A stretch of DNA of 64,000 nucleotides from contig NC_065921.1 of assembly GCF_024586455.1 (NCBI RefSeq), positions 76,832,720 through 76,896,719 on the forward strand. Direction: 5' to 3'. Within the stretch, counting starts at the first letter, position 1. Each line of letters begins with the position of its first letter. Shown here piece after piece: positions 45,431 to 56,827 of the stretch. The translations under genes were made by a program, and so were the position numbers. A model generated the notes under the pieces. The model was given only the letters and a program-made list of their open reading frames with translations, did no database searches and was not told the origin of the DNA. The stretch is from Bactrocera neohumeralis. Its lineage: Eukaryota; Arthropoda; Insecta; Diptera; Tephritidae.

Positions 45431-46889
45431 TATACTTCCAGGTATTGCAGAAACACGGCCTAATGTATCGTAGAAGGTATAAATGCCATATTATCATTTT
45501 TAATTATATTAAAATTGTGTACGATCATGCATACATATATGTATATGCATATAGATGGCTATTATATATATATAGATTTTTCTCTCGCCGGCCATCGTCT
45601 GTTTTGAAAATCTCGAAAATTTGTTTTCACATTTTGGCGCTATGCCTTTCCACACCATTTTCGTGCTTTTAATTTAATTATGACTTTTAAATTATTATTG
45701 TTGTTGCTATTTTTATTGTTATTACTTTTATTATAGCACTAATTGTTGTTTCATTTACAGATGGCTTGTTTGCTTTGGCAAAAATATAAATGCGAAAAAC
45801 ATGGAAAATTGAAAAGTTCTCAAGCGATTTAAGTGCAAATATATATAAAGATTTCATTACTACATCTGGCTGAAATAAAAACTGTTATAAAACTATAGTG
45901 CAGCTGATATTAAAATATTTATGTTTAAAACCTATTTATTGCTTCGAAAACTGGTGTAATTATTTTGTGTGGAAAGTTGAATTTCATAAAATGAAACTAT
46001 TTCCAAGAAAAAATGCGAAAGAGATTACGACAGTATTGACCTTTCACGCATTTGGCGTGCATTTGACAGAAGAATAGTTCATGACGTCATAAATGACTTC
46101 CGGTATAGGGATGATTTTGAAATATTGAACAAAACAGATCAACAAATTTTTAGATAATTCGACTAAACTTCGTGGTGTATTCGCTAAATGGCGTTAGTTC
46201 TGGTTATTCAAGCTTCCTTTTTGGTTTTTGGATGGATTTGATAACAAATAAAATATCAATTCCTCGCTTGGCTTTCATATTTGTGTATGGTTTATCCAAA
46301 TAAAATAAGCTACAAGTCTTCGAAAGTAGGTTCGATTAGCAGCCGTGCGAGTCCGAATGTTTGAAGTTGATTTGCATAATCAAAATAATATAGTAGGAAT
46401 AAATAGATATGCTTAAAATCTTGAGAAAGTTCTACTTTTTTGAAAACATGGCTTATAAAGAATTTAAAAAGATTTATGATTGTAGAATTTTAAATTCCCT
46501 ATATTGCTTCCTACTATGTAAAAGGACCTTCCATTCAAACCAGCGTTAAGATGATGACGATTTGAGAATATTCAAGACCGAGCAGAATCCAATGGAAACT
46601 GTTACCTTTGCCTTGCTGAATGATAGAAAAACTAGTTAATCTAATAAATGAGACTATTAGAAATGAAACCGTTAACCTTAAGTCTTTATAATGAACAGAT
46701 TTACTACTATGAAGTTATCTCATCGATTTGAAATATAATTGCGGTTATGATGATCACTCTTCTGATCTTACAAAGCAATATTTTTATTATACTTCAACTA
46801 TAAATTGAAGAATTTGAATGAAAAAAAATTACAAAAATATGTCAAAATGCTAAAACTTCTCTAGATGATCTATGGTTCGATTTAGCTCA
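45431..46889. other. Unassigned DNA
   Basis: AT-rich with a TATATATGTATATGCATATAG stretch near 45,534. Nothing recognised. Confidence 0.5.
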
Positions 46890-48370
46890 ACTAAGTCTTC
46901 TTTATGATGTCAACAGGAGATCTCACAGCAAAAGGCTTTGCAGAAAGGCTTTGAATATACTCTTAACTGTGGTTCAATTACCATCATTTGGATACCCAGT
47001 TCTATAGATAACGCGCAGCTACTTCAAAAGCTGTTTGTAGCAAGGACTGTTATAGGAAAACCTTAGGTCTTGGAACGTATGAACCAGTCTCGAAGTGACG
47101 AGACTTTGCATCCAATATACGGTCGACCTAATCGTCCAGCTGCTCTGATGAGTTGGCGTTACGAGTTTTTGAGAGAAAGGTTCTGCTGAAGGTTTATGGT
47201 CCTTTGCGCATTGGCAACGGCGAATACCGCAGTCGATGGAACGAAGAGCTGTAGGAGATATACGACCACATTGACATAGTTCAGCGAATTAAGAAACAAC
47301 GGTTACGCTGGCTAGGTCATGTCGTCCGAAAGGATGAAAACACTTCAGCTTTGAGAGTATTCGACGTAGTACCCGCCGGGGAAAGCAGAGCAAGAAGAAG
47401 ATCTCTACTCCGTTGAAAAGATCAGGTGAAGAATGACCTGGGTAGACTTGAAATCTGCAACTGAGAAAAGGAAGATTGACTGAGCTCGACTATAACCACG
47501 GTAGTGGAGTCTATGCCAATAAAGAACAAGAATCACCCAGCAGAGTCGGTAATTCGAGCAACCATAGATTGGTTTCGCACTACGTTTACTCTAGCGTATT
47601 ATGCACACCCTTAGATTATACCGAAGGGGCCATTGCTGTTGTGGAACAAAGTAATGAAGAAGGCGCGAGTGAGAATGGTCACAAAACGGGGTGGCCACCG
47701 AACTCGATTTGCACAACAAAAATTTTGTTCAACGACGAAGCTTACTTCTAACTGAATTGGTACGTCACCAAACAAAATTGTCGCTTTTGGAGTAATGATA
47801 ATTCAAAAGTCATTATTGAGACGCCGATACATCTTCATAAAGTCATTTTTTGGTGTTCTCTATTGGCAGAGGGAATCATTGATTCATATTTCTTCAAAAA
47901 TGAACACGGCCAAAATACTGCAGTCAATGGGGAACGTTAAGAAGCCATGATTAGATACATTTTTGTGTCTAAAGTGATGGATGTCGATGTGGACGACCTT
48001 TGATTCCAGCAAGACGGCGCTACAGCCCATGAAAAAATCCATTTGTTGAAGAGACTTTTAGTGAGTGATTTATCTCGCGTAGTGGGCCTGTGGCGTGGGC
48101 TCCAAGATCTTGCGATTTAACACGGCTAAAGTATTTTTGGTGGGTTAGGTGTAGTCGCTTATCTAAGCAGATAAGGCCACGAGGATCGACGCTTTGAAGA
48201 GAATATTCGACTTGTTATTGCTAACGTTAACCCCGATTGCAACCAAAGTAGTGAAAAATCGGCTGGTATTTATTCGAGCCAGCCACGGCGGTCACTTGAA
48301 ACAGTTTTGCTTGATTTTCCCACAGATCTCTTGTCACCTAAAAACGTCAATTTATTTGTTCCAAAAATGT
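46890..48370 (+). mobile_element. Tc1/mariner-superfamily transposase remnant, interrupted by a retrotransposon
   Basis: The 5' part (46,890-47,134) is shared with 52,050-52,320 and ends SRSDETLHPIYGRPN. The frame resumes after the insertion (47,135-47,530) with PAESVIRATIDWFRTTF, then EGAIAVVEQSNEEGASENG, KILFNDEAYF, LAEGIIDSYFFKNEH, QNTAVNGER, FQQDGATAHEKIHLLKRLL (second catalytic Asp intact) and a degraded C-terminus with NIRLVIANVNP. It has several stops and shifts. Related to the elements at 538, 24.0 and 33.5 kb. Confidence 0.83.
47135..47530 (+). mobile_element. 5'-truncated non-LTR retrotransposon insertion
   Basis: 396 bp encoding only the C-terminal end of the endonuclease-RT element: YEFLRERF, FGPLRIGNGEYRSRWNEEL-like text, HIDIVQRIKKQRLRWLGHVV and ERMKTLQL*EYST, then WKDQVKNDLGRLEICN-like text. 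It ends in the AATAAAGAACAAG tail. It is flanked by AATCG at 47,130-47,134 and AATCA at 47,531-47,535, a likely target duplication, because the paralogous uninterrupted site at ~52,283 reads AATCG then CCCAGCAG. Confidence 0.85.
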
Positions 48371-50019
48371 TTCGCAATAAAATTCAAAATGAGAATTCCA
48401 GCAAAAGCAACCAACAGCAATTTGTAACGCGTGCCGTGCTGCAAATACATACATACATATGTACATATGTACATATATGAATATAGTATATAGACATACA
48501 TACAAACATATGGGCGCATAAAACACATGTAAGTGCCGCACAGACTCATTACTTCCTTGTCGTTCAAGGTCCATTTCAGAATTGCCAAAAATGTGCAGAT
48601 TTATTTACATATTGTTGTTGTTCTTGTGGGTTGAAATATCAGAGCGTAAATGATAATAAAATTAAGCGAATTTATCGCGCTTCGTCACTTACCCCTATAA
48701 ACGAATGAAATGAAAGTGATGGCTGCTGTGTTAAGCGGCGGCAGCGGGCGATCTTTATTCGGACACTTGAGCAGTTACTAATATTTATACGCCTCACACA
48801 TTAATGGACTTGTTTGTATGTACATAAGTATGTATATTTTAACAGGCGCTTGAACTTTCCTCACTTCACGTAGATTTCTTCAAGGCACTTGCTTCACCGT
48901 CCGCCACAAATCGCAGCCGCCGAGTTAATTCAATTCAAATCCAAGCACAAAATCTCACACACTCGCGCAAACACCAATAAAATAACAACAAAAACACTAC
49001 GCGTATATTAATACACTTTAACAATGCCCACAATTGTATTAAAAGTAAAATCACTTTGTGGATTTGACGCGAAATATGCGTAAGAATGCGAATTGCTTCA
49101 CGTCAAACAAAAAAAAAATCGTCAAAAAGCAACACAGAAACTCTTCGAATATCTCGTATCTGAAAATGTACTCATTCACTGTCGACACAACCGATCGTGC
49201 GCCTGTATTGCAAGAACGCTTATCTCAAACTGATGGCTGTGATCGCACTAAGATCGTTTGTGGCAACGGCGGCGCTGCCGTGAGCTCCTTGCATCAGCAC
49301 TTGACTGACAGACTTCGCGGAAATTTCAAATTTCTCGAAGACACCGCTGCACTGAGAGTGGGATTTGCGCACTCGGCATGTGAAAAGGCAAAAAACGAAA
49401 ATGAAAATTCAAAAACAAAAATGAAAATAAAAGAAAATTTATTCTACATGCACTTGTCGCACAGTAGCCACCCTCGCTGATTAGCTGATGAGATGGGAAA
49501 ATGTCTAGAAAAAAGTACACACAAGAAAGACAGCAGCAGTGAGCAAGACTAACTCGATACAAAAGCAAGAAAAAATAAATAAAAGGCTTGCTCGCCGCTG
49601 TCTTTGCTACAGTAAAGTCAAACGCAGCATAAGAAGTTTTATTTATAAACACACACCCACGACTAGCTACATACATATATGTATGTATATATACTTGTAT
49701 GTCTATATACATACCTGTATGTCCATATACATACATATGTAGTATATAAAAACCCACATATGACATGTGTACTAAGCACAAGTGACGTTTCTGTGAGGGT
49801 TGACGACGCTGGCGTCAGGATCTGTTCGCCAGCCGGTAAATGTCATTGCGCATGCCTCTTTGTCCAGTGTACCCCGCCGGTAAAGATATCAATCAATTTT
49901 CAATGTTAACTCTGGCACGTTGTGCGCAAGAAAAAACGGTATACATTTTTCTTAATTTTCAGTATTTGACCTAGCATAGACCTTCAAAGAAAATGTATGG
50001 TAATTTCATTCGCAAGTAT
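48371..50019. other. Mostly unique DNA with TATG/CATA microsatellites
   Basis: CATACATATGTACATATGTACA near 48,452 and CATACATATATGTATGTATATA near 49,671 are simple repeats. 48,650-49,350 is unique and moderately GC. Overlapping ORFs on both strands at 49,058-49,781 do not resemble proteins. Confidence 0.5.
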
Positions 50020-51330
50020 GCAGGTGACAAAAAAGTACGCGGAAATTGTAAATTAAATGCAAAATATTTAATTATTCATCAATATTTATTTTGTCGCCTT
50101 CAAAATAATACCCACCAGATGTAATATTTTACTTATGCTAACGGGCTTATAGTCCTGGAACCACTTTTCATAAGCACTTTTCGGGTTGGCCTTAAGCGAA
50201 TTTTGTTTTATCTCTTCGATCGACTGAAAATGGGTTCCATTCCGACGATTTTTGACTTTTTTGCATATCAAATTCATAAACTCATGTTTCATGGACCATT
50301 ATACAGGGTTTGTCCGGAAAATAATACTACTGATTCGATTTAAAAAAAAATTATTGAACCAATCGTTATAATTCTTCATTCTCCGAAGTGGGTGCCGATG
50401 TGTTTGTTGCTTGGATCCCCTCTGTAGTCTCAAAATGCTTGCCTTTCATCGGCCTTTTCAGGCAAGGAAACAAAAAAGTCCGGGGCGGAGGCTACATCTG
50501 GGCTGTAGGGCGGCTGCGGAAGCGTTGGAATGCCGGTCTTGGTTAGATAGCTGTTCACAAGAAAGGCGGTGTGAGCGGGGGCGTTGTCGTGGTGCAACTT
50601 CCAATCGGCTGCGATGTCTTGTCGGACCCGATTGACCTTTCGTTTGAGTCTCTTGAGAACTTCCACGAAAAACTTGGCGTTGACGGTTTGCCCAGGAGGA
50701 AGAAATTCATGGTGAACTATGCTTTTGATGTCAAAAAAGACAGTGAGCATCATTTTCATTATGGATTTGCTTGTTCTTCCCGTCTTCATCAGAAGACAGA
50801 CCACTTCTTGCTAAAGTAACATCTGTGTAAGCCTTCTTGATCATATCAAACGTCTCTGTCGCAGATTTACCGAGTTTCACACAGGGTTTTCGGCTTGCAC
50901 CACTCACAGAAACACGCTGCCCGAAAATGTTTGTCCTGACTCTCCAGATGTTCAGAGACAATCGACATGCCGCTCGTTCATTAGCTAGGAACGCCCTTTA
51001 CCGAATCCAAGAAAATCAGTCCTATTACTTTCCGTACATACCCTGTAATGTTCTCCATGAAGGTGGGATTGGGATTCGTACTATCCAGCATGTCCAAAGA
51101 GAGCTGTTTACGGTACTCTATTTGAAAAAAAAATTCAGCTTTATCGGGACGGGTCGAGCAAGAACTTGTTTCATACCCAAAATATCCACCAAAATCATTC
51201 GAACGGATGCTCGAGTGTGATGTCGAGCTCTCTTACCATCTCTCTAACACTTGCCTGACGATTTTCAAGCACCATATCCTTGACTTTTTTAATATCTTCA
51301 TCAGACCGACCGATTACTCTGTTTTACTTT
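50020..51330 (-). mobile_element. Mariner remnant split by a second mariner, minus strand
   Basis: The N-terminal fragment is at 51,320-51,070 (DEDIKKVKDMVLENRQASVR, EMVRELDITLE: HTH) and the C-terminal fragment at 50,300-50,040 (RNGTHFQSIEEIKQNSLK, SAYEKWFQDY). Between them lies a different mariner (50,304-51,045) flanked by TA. The catalytic centre of the outer element is absent, so it was itself deleted or lost its middle before or after the insertion. Confidence 0.75.
50304..51045 (-). mobile_element. Mariner (DD34D) deletion derivative with both ends, 742 bp
   Basis: Flanked by TA at both sides (50,302-50,303 and 51,046-51,047). The left end CAGGGTTTGTCCGGAAAATA and the right end TATTACTTTCCGTACATACC-CTG form inverted repeats. 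The minus strand codes CVKLGKSATETFDMIKKAY, then jumps to MLTVFFDIKSIVHHEFLPPG, FFVEVLKRLKRKVNRV, LHHDNAPAHTAFLVNSYLTK (second Asp) and LPQPPYSPDVAS (third Asp region). The HTH end and the first catalytic Asp are deleted, so it is non-autonomous. Same family as 14,029-14,391 and 59,513-60,430. Confidence 0.9.
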
Positions 51331-52049
51331 TAGTTCTACATTATGGAGGAAAACTGAACAATATGTTCGGAGATTGAAGTAATTCCAGGACGCATATGTT
51401 ATGTTCCTCCCCTCTCCTCTCTTCACTCTTCCATTGCAACGTAAGCGGTAGCTACCTCAGTGGTATATGCACTGACATGAGGGACAAACACATGAAACAG
51501 CCCTTTTACACTTTTGCCGGCACCTTGCTTCATATACACTTATGTAAGTATATACATATGTAGGTATGTCTGCACATACCTATGTACCTATGTATGATTT
51601 CTACATATGTTCGTATGCCCACTTGACTTCACAACATAGTACGGAAATATAATTTATGAGCAGCACTTTGTTGTTGTGCGACTAGTTGCGCTGATCGTGA
51701 GGGCTGTGTGTTTGGCTTGTTGTTGTGTCAGTTGCGCAGCGGGCGGGCAGTCGTGTGGCGTCTATAACGTCATTAAATCAAGAATGAATGAGTAAAACGA
51801 AGATGCTGAGGGAAATGTATGTATGTATATTAAACCAGCACATGTCTGTTTGTATGTATGTATTTGCAAATGTGGGCGACAGGAAGTTGTGTGTGCGTGA
51901 CACAGTGTGTTAAGGCTCAGGAAAATTATCACAAAAATTTAAAATTTGGTTAATTTATATAGCGGCAAAAATATATAATATAAAATAATGTAGTTAAAAA
52001 ACTAAGAACATATAAAGCATACTGAGAAAATACCAAAACCTCACCTAAA
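51331..52049. other. Unassigned DNA with CATATGTAGGTATG microsatellite
   Basis: Simple repeats near 51,540-51,610 and 51,817-51,865. No gene recognised. Confidence 0.5.
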
Positions 52050-52320
52050 TCTCTAGACCTCTTCTTGATGATGCCAGCAGGAAATCTCACTGAAAAGATT
52101 TTCCAAAAAGACTTTGAATATACACTGAGCTGTGGTTCAATGACAATTATTTGGATGATTGTTCCATAGGTAACGCTCAGGTCCTTGAGCTGCTTGTAGC
52201 AAGGTCTGTTATAGTAAGCCTTAAGTCTTGGAACGTATCAGTCTCGGAGTGACGAGACTTTGCGTCCAGTATTCGGTCGACCAAATCGCCCAGCAGAGCC
52301 GATAATTCGAGCAACCATGG
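52050..52320 (+). mobile_element. 5' part of a Tc1/mariner-superfamily element (empty-site paralogue)
   Basis: About 85 percent alike by eye to 46,890-47,134 plus 47,531-47,560, with SRSDETLRPVFGRPNRPAEP and IIRATM (HTH) readable on the plus strand. It is uninterrupted at the position where the other copy carries the retrotransposon. It breaks off at ~52,320. Confidence 0.8.
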
Positions 52321-52329
52321 TATCTCCAA

Positions 52330-52990
52330 GAAAACACCTTTTATTTAATTTGGATACGACGCTAGGCATAATAAACCCGATATATTGCGCCGATAAGTAA
52401 CAATAAATGAAACATGGCTCCATTATTTCATTGCGAAGTCCAATTCACGATCATTCGAGTGGACTACAAATGGTGAACTCGCTCCAAACTGTGAAAAAAC
52501 GCAAGAATCGGCTGGCGAGGTTATGGCGTCGGTATTTTGGGATGTGCATGGAATATTTTTTATTGACCTCCTTGAGAAAGGTAGGACTATCAATAGCGAC
52601 TATTATATATCGTTAGTGGATCGTTTGAAAGACGAAATCGCCTGAAAACGGCTGCATTTGAAGAAAAAGAAGGTGCATAGTGTCAGAAGTCAGTCAAAAC
52701 GATGGCAAAAATCCATGAATTGGGCTTCGAATTGCTTCTGTATCCACTGTATTCTACAGATCTGGCCCTCAGCGTCTATTTCATGTTTTCATATCTCAAA
52801 AGAATGCCCGCTGGGAAGAAATTTTCGTCGAATGAAGAGGTGAGCGCCTATTTTGTAGCAAAGAAGAAATCGCACTAAAAAAATAATATCGATAAGTTGG
52901 AGGGTCTATATGAAAAGATATTAGACTTATTAGTGAAAGGTTTGCCCCTTCCATACCATTTACATACCTCTAGCTATTAATGTATTTAAT
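52330..52990 (+). mobile_element. Mariner (DD34D) remnant
   Basis: Plus strand frames: FEWTTNGELAPNCEKTQESA, GEVMASVFWDVHGIFFIDLL, EKGRTINSDYY, SLVDRLKDEIA, HLKKKKV, then KTMAKIHELGFELLLYPLYS, FSYLKRMPAGKKFSSNEEVS and a damaged C-terminus. The segment with the second catalytic Asp (HQDNAP) is deleted between KKKKV and KTMAK. The lineage differs from the other mariners in this window. Confidence 0.82.
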
Positions 52991-54964
52991 TTTTTTTCAT
53001 ACTTAACAAGTCGATCATTATGCCAGAAGGATAGCAAGCCTTTGCAGATTTGCTGTGTCTTAAAATTAATTTTCGTTGGTCAAAAAAATATAATATTCGA
53101 GTATATATATACAATGATAAATATTTATCTACAAGTATATTCGAAGAAATTGACAAAATCTTATATCAATTCAAAATAATAAAATTGATTGAAGAAAAAA
53201 GATGGAAATTTTTTTTATATGGATTCAAATTATTTCCGAATACATTTGTATCGTCATTTGCATCGAATTTCCAGGATATCTGCTACTACAAAACCACTAC
53301 AAAACAGCGGTTGACCACCAACTATGCAAGATGATCACTAAACTAATTAGTGATGAACGCAGCAAAGTAGAAAAAATTCGATCCATCAGTAGCAGCATTA
53401 TTTCATTCGTAGAAGTATCAATTTTCTAGGATATTTGTCTGCAAGTTGTTATTGTACAAACATGTGAATATTTTCACAAAGAAAATAAGGAACGAACTCA
53501 AGTGGACATCCCGCTGTGGCGCATGTCAAATCGTTTGTTGTCTGCTGGTATACCAAAACATTTACGCCTGCGGTTGCTGCGATCTTGAACCGTACCCTCG
53601 GATGCTGTCAATGCGGATCTCGAGACTGATTTGTTGACAGTAATTATTGTGGCGACAACTGTTTGTTTACAATGGGTTTCGGTTTCAAGTGTCTAAATAA
53701 AGTATTGGATTTCTTTGCGACTTCCGTAGTATACAGGTTTAGTCATTCTTACGATGTTACGAAAAAAGAAAATGATATAAACAAATGTACATATATAGAG
53801 CGTTTTTCAGACATGTGGTTTTCGAGAATTCGACGGTGCGTTCCCGTTGCCATCGGCCACATTTAAAGAACATGAGTTCAGCGTCCTCTTCTGTAGGGTA
53901 CTTATGTAAGCATGATGGAGAAACCGATTTCTACAAATTTGCGATTGGTTTACAAGTTCGAATCTCTTATAAGTCTGGCCGTCCATCTGCCGCGACTCTC
54001 ATTCTACCATCTTCGTTCGCATGCGTCGTTGTTGGCATTAATAGCTTTCACTTTTCTTGTGTGGGCACTCCTATGTTGGCCATTTGTTTGTTAAGATAGC
54101 AGGTGATCTTCGCTGCCTTTCCTGCCGCGTGCAGGATTGATCCAGTCTTACGTCAAGCCATGTTTATGTCCGAATCGTGATTTGATTCACACTTCTTCGG
54201 ACTTCCTCTGTGTCTCGGACTACTTTTAGGGTATAACTGGAACTAAACTCGTGATACTGAGCGACTTTCACTATTATTTGCTTCCAGAGAGTGTTTTAGG
54301 GTCTACAACTTTTTCGTGCGTACAAATCCCTGTTATCTTTGTTACCGTAAACCTGTAAGTAAAACTCCTTGTGAGTCAAGTATTCATTTTCGAATGCGTA
54401 ATTTCTCTACTCTAACATTCGAGAACATACTTGTAATTCAACTGTTCATGGTGTCTCCGGTGTTTAACTACTTTCGGTTAGCTGTTTTGCAAAAAAAACC
54501 GTTAGAGTTTTTCACTACTACTTCGCGAATTTGAGCAGATTAGATCACTAGAGCGCAAGAATAATTTATCTTATGCTTAACGTGAACACTGCTGTATCGA
54601 AGTATAGATAATTTCGTCCGAAATTAATCAGGTTTGAGTCCATCGACGACAAGTAAAGTCCGCTCTCAACGATGTGAAATTAAATTCGACATGCATTATG
54701 TTTATTCCAAAGTGTGTTACGGCAAAGTTGATGATGCCAGTGGTAAGATGTTGCTAGGGTTGTACGGGAATCAATATTCGTAAGATTTGTTCATAGAGGC
54801 TTACGAGTATTTCATATATCTTCGTAATTTGTCGGGTTTAAGACGACTCTTTACAAATACTATTTAGTCTATGATTAGTGGTTAAGATAAGATAGATAGA
54901 CGAGGATTACGCCGCTACCTTAAATCTAGCATGTCCTCTCTTAAATCACAAATGCTCACCTAAC
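52991..54964. other. Unassigned DNA
   Basis: 53,450-54,540 has near-normal GC content and several 60-104 codon ORFs, none recognised. It may be an unrecognised old element. Confidence 0.4.
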
Positions 54965-55625
54965 CTTAGGTTATTGATAAAGTCCAGTATACTGCGTCCA
55001 GCGTTTGCAGACTGCTATGCAGTCAATTAGCAGGTGTTCTGGAGTTTTGGGCTTCTTGTTGCAGAACCGGCAATTTGCGCAAGAACCTTGGCACATGTTG
55101 TATACGTGTTTCTTCAGCTTACAGTAGCATGTGTAGAATGCGACAAGTAGTCTCAACTTATGCCAAGGGAGGCTGATTACGTATTTAAATCTGCTGATGT
55201 TATAATCGCCCCTTAGGAACTTGGCATGCCTTGGAGTTATTGCGAAAACCTGGTTCTCACAACAGTCGGGTCCACGTAACCGGAACGGACCCGGACCAAG
55301 GACAACAACAACAATATTGCCAATATCTTTCTCTGCCAACTCTTTCTTCCTTTCGGAGCAGCTCTTTTATGAACTGAGAACCCACCATGATGAAGGGTTC
55401 AGGTGGCCCAAGCCACCGCCCCACACGTGACTATCGGTCGCACGATCATAGTGTACAACCACCTAACACTCCTTGGCGATTGGTAAGGTTCCTGAGGCTG
55501 GGCAGGGACCTACGTCTCGTGAGCGGGACGATGGTCGTCTTAGTGGGGTTGATGTTCAGTTCAACCACACTACACCATTCTTTAATTAAGCTTAAGCCAC
55601 TTTGTATTAAGTCGCAGTGAGTGTC
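54965..55625 (-). mobile_element. Non-LTR retrotransposon remnant: RT end and C-terminal Cys-rich region
   Basis: The minus strand from 55,620 reads DLIQSGLSLIKEWCSVVELN then INPTKTTIVPLTRRR, the end of an RT domain ('WC..VEL.INP.KT'). After a gap of DNA with GNIVVVVLGPGPF it gives GHCKLKKHVYNMCQ and CRFCNKKPKTPEHLLIDCIA, VCKRWTQYTGLYQ, a C-terminal zinc-knuckle-like region. Stops and deletions make it dead. Different family from the endonuclease-RT copies. Confidence 0.75.
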
Positions 55626-55679
55626 CCCGTATCCGCGTATCCTTGACAGTGAATCTCATTGCCAGTTAACAAAACTAGT

Positions 55680-56000
55680 AGGTCATCCATGTACATATGT
55701 AAAGCGTTCGGTAATAATTGTTTATCGCGAGCAAGTGTTTTTGATTGGTATAAATTATTCAAAGAGGGTCGGGAACGCGTTGATGACGAACCAAGTCCGG
55801 GACGGCCATCAACATCAACTGATGATCAACACGTCAACAATTTAAAGGAATCTGTGCTTTTGAATCGATGATTAACAGTCAAAGAGCTTCGTAAGTTTTG
55901 CGCCAAATTTTCAATTGATATCGAGCCGCATCACCTGATTTAGTTCCGTGTGACTTCTGACTATTCAGCAAACTCCAACGACCGCTCCGGTAAAGCCGTA
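55680..56000 (+). mobile_element. Mariner (DD34D) deletion derivative
   Basis: The plus strand reads CKAFGNNCLSRASVFDWYKL, FKEGRERVDDEPSPGRPSTS and TDDQHVNNLKESVLLNR (HTH region), then jumps to ASPDLVPCDF*LFSKLQRPL, the third catalytic region. The middle is deleted. Same lineage as 44,437-45,430. Confidence 0.8.
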
Positions 56001-56600
56001 TTAGGTTGATTGTGCTGATATATATTATATTAAGTACTATTTCTAATTCCAAAATGTTACTAAATTCAATAAAGTTTTGTCTTATCAAGTTCAGTGCATT
56101 TCTGGGTTTATAGAAATCGCAGCCAAGTTCAAGTCGCCACCTGGTTGTCATTGACAGCTGTCAAATGTGTTTACAACTATTGCCATGCGCGCGCATTGAG
56201 AAGCAATTTGCAATAAACCACGAAGTAAATATGAAAAGAAAGGAAGCTAAAGCACAACAAAATGCTAAACCTGAGAGAGAGTCACTCATATGTATGTATG
56301 TATGTATAATCAAAAGGTTAGGAAAACAAATATGTAGGTAACTAAATATGTTGACATACGAATAAACAAAACAACGTAGTATTTGGCAACGGAGGAAAAT
56401 GAGAGCGAAAATGGGCAGGAAAATTGGAGAGCGTAAGTGAGAGCTACTGAGTGACTGTACATAAATGAAATTATGATAACGGTATATAGCACAATATGGT
56501 GGCAATTTCATTAATAATTTACGAAAGAAAAATTTATATTTTAGAGAGTGTGTTTGTGTGCATATTTTTATTTAAAAAAAAATTTTGAAAAAATTTCAAA
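56001..56600. other. Unassigned DNA
   Basis: Contains TATGTATGTATGTATAA near 56,290. No gene recognised. Confidence 0.5.
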
Positions 56601-56626
56601 ATTAATTTTTTTTCTTTTTTTGTTTT

Positions 56627-56827
56627 TTATGCAAAATCTGTAAAATTCAAAGTCACTGCTTTATCATCAAGGGCGTCTATGCTTACATAGAGCGACACCT
56701 TGAATTTCAAGGGCAAAAGGGGGTAGCGTTTTCCGTCATACGCCGGAGGTGACTCCATGCCGAAACGACTATCGCACACAATAAATAAATACGTGCCACC
56801 TTTCAAGTGTGTACGTGCCTCCAACAA
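56627..56827 (-). CDS. Unrecognised short ORF, possible 3' terminal exon
   Basis: 66 codons on the minus strand ending TAA, with protein-like alternation: KGGTYLFIVCDSRFGMESPP, LPLKFKVSLYVSIDALDD, TLNFTDFA. The frame stays open upstream for some 20 more codons beyond the Met (to a stop near 56,877). A minus-strand AATAAA lies about 55 bp after the stop. Just upstream a different frame is open (NDVRVFLTRDERNDTTMLLN), so either an intron or a frameshift joins them. GC content is normal and no transposon motif is seen. I do not recognise the family. It could be the last exon of an unknown gene, a pseudogene or chance. Confidence 0.3.
   Translation of the reverse strand: MLEARTHLKGGTYLFIVCDSRFGMESPPAYDGKRYPLLPLKFKVSLYVSIDALDDKAVTLNFTDFA

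Noticed and set aside
49058..49781. Overlapping ORFs of 140 (plus) and 151 (minus) codons
   Set aside because: No recognisable motifs, low-complexity Lys/Asn end, microsatellite at one end; not called as genes.
52991..54964. Possible host exons in GC-normal DNA
   Set aside because: No domain, no consistent frame across plausible splice sites; left unassigned.
54971..55339. Host gene encoding a CRFCNKKPKTPEHLL protein
   Set aside because: The motif is the C-terminal knuckle of non-LTR elements and RT text lies directly upstream on the same strand.
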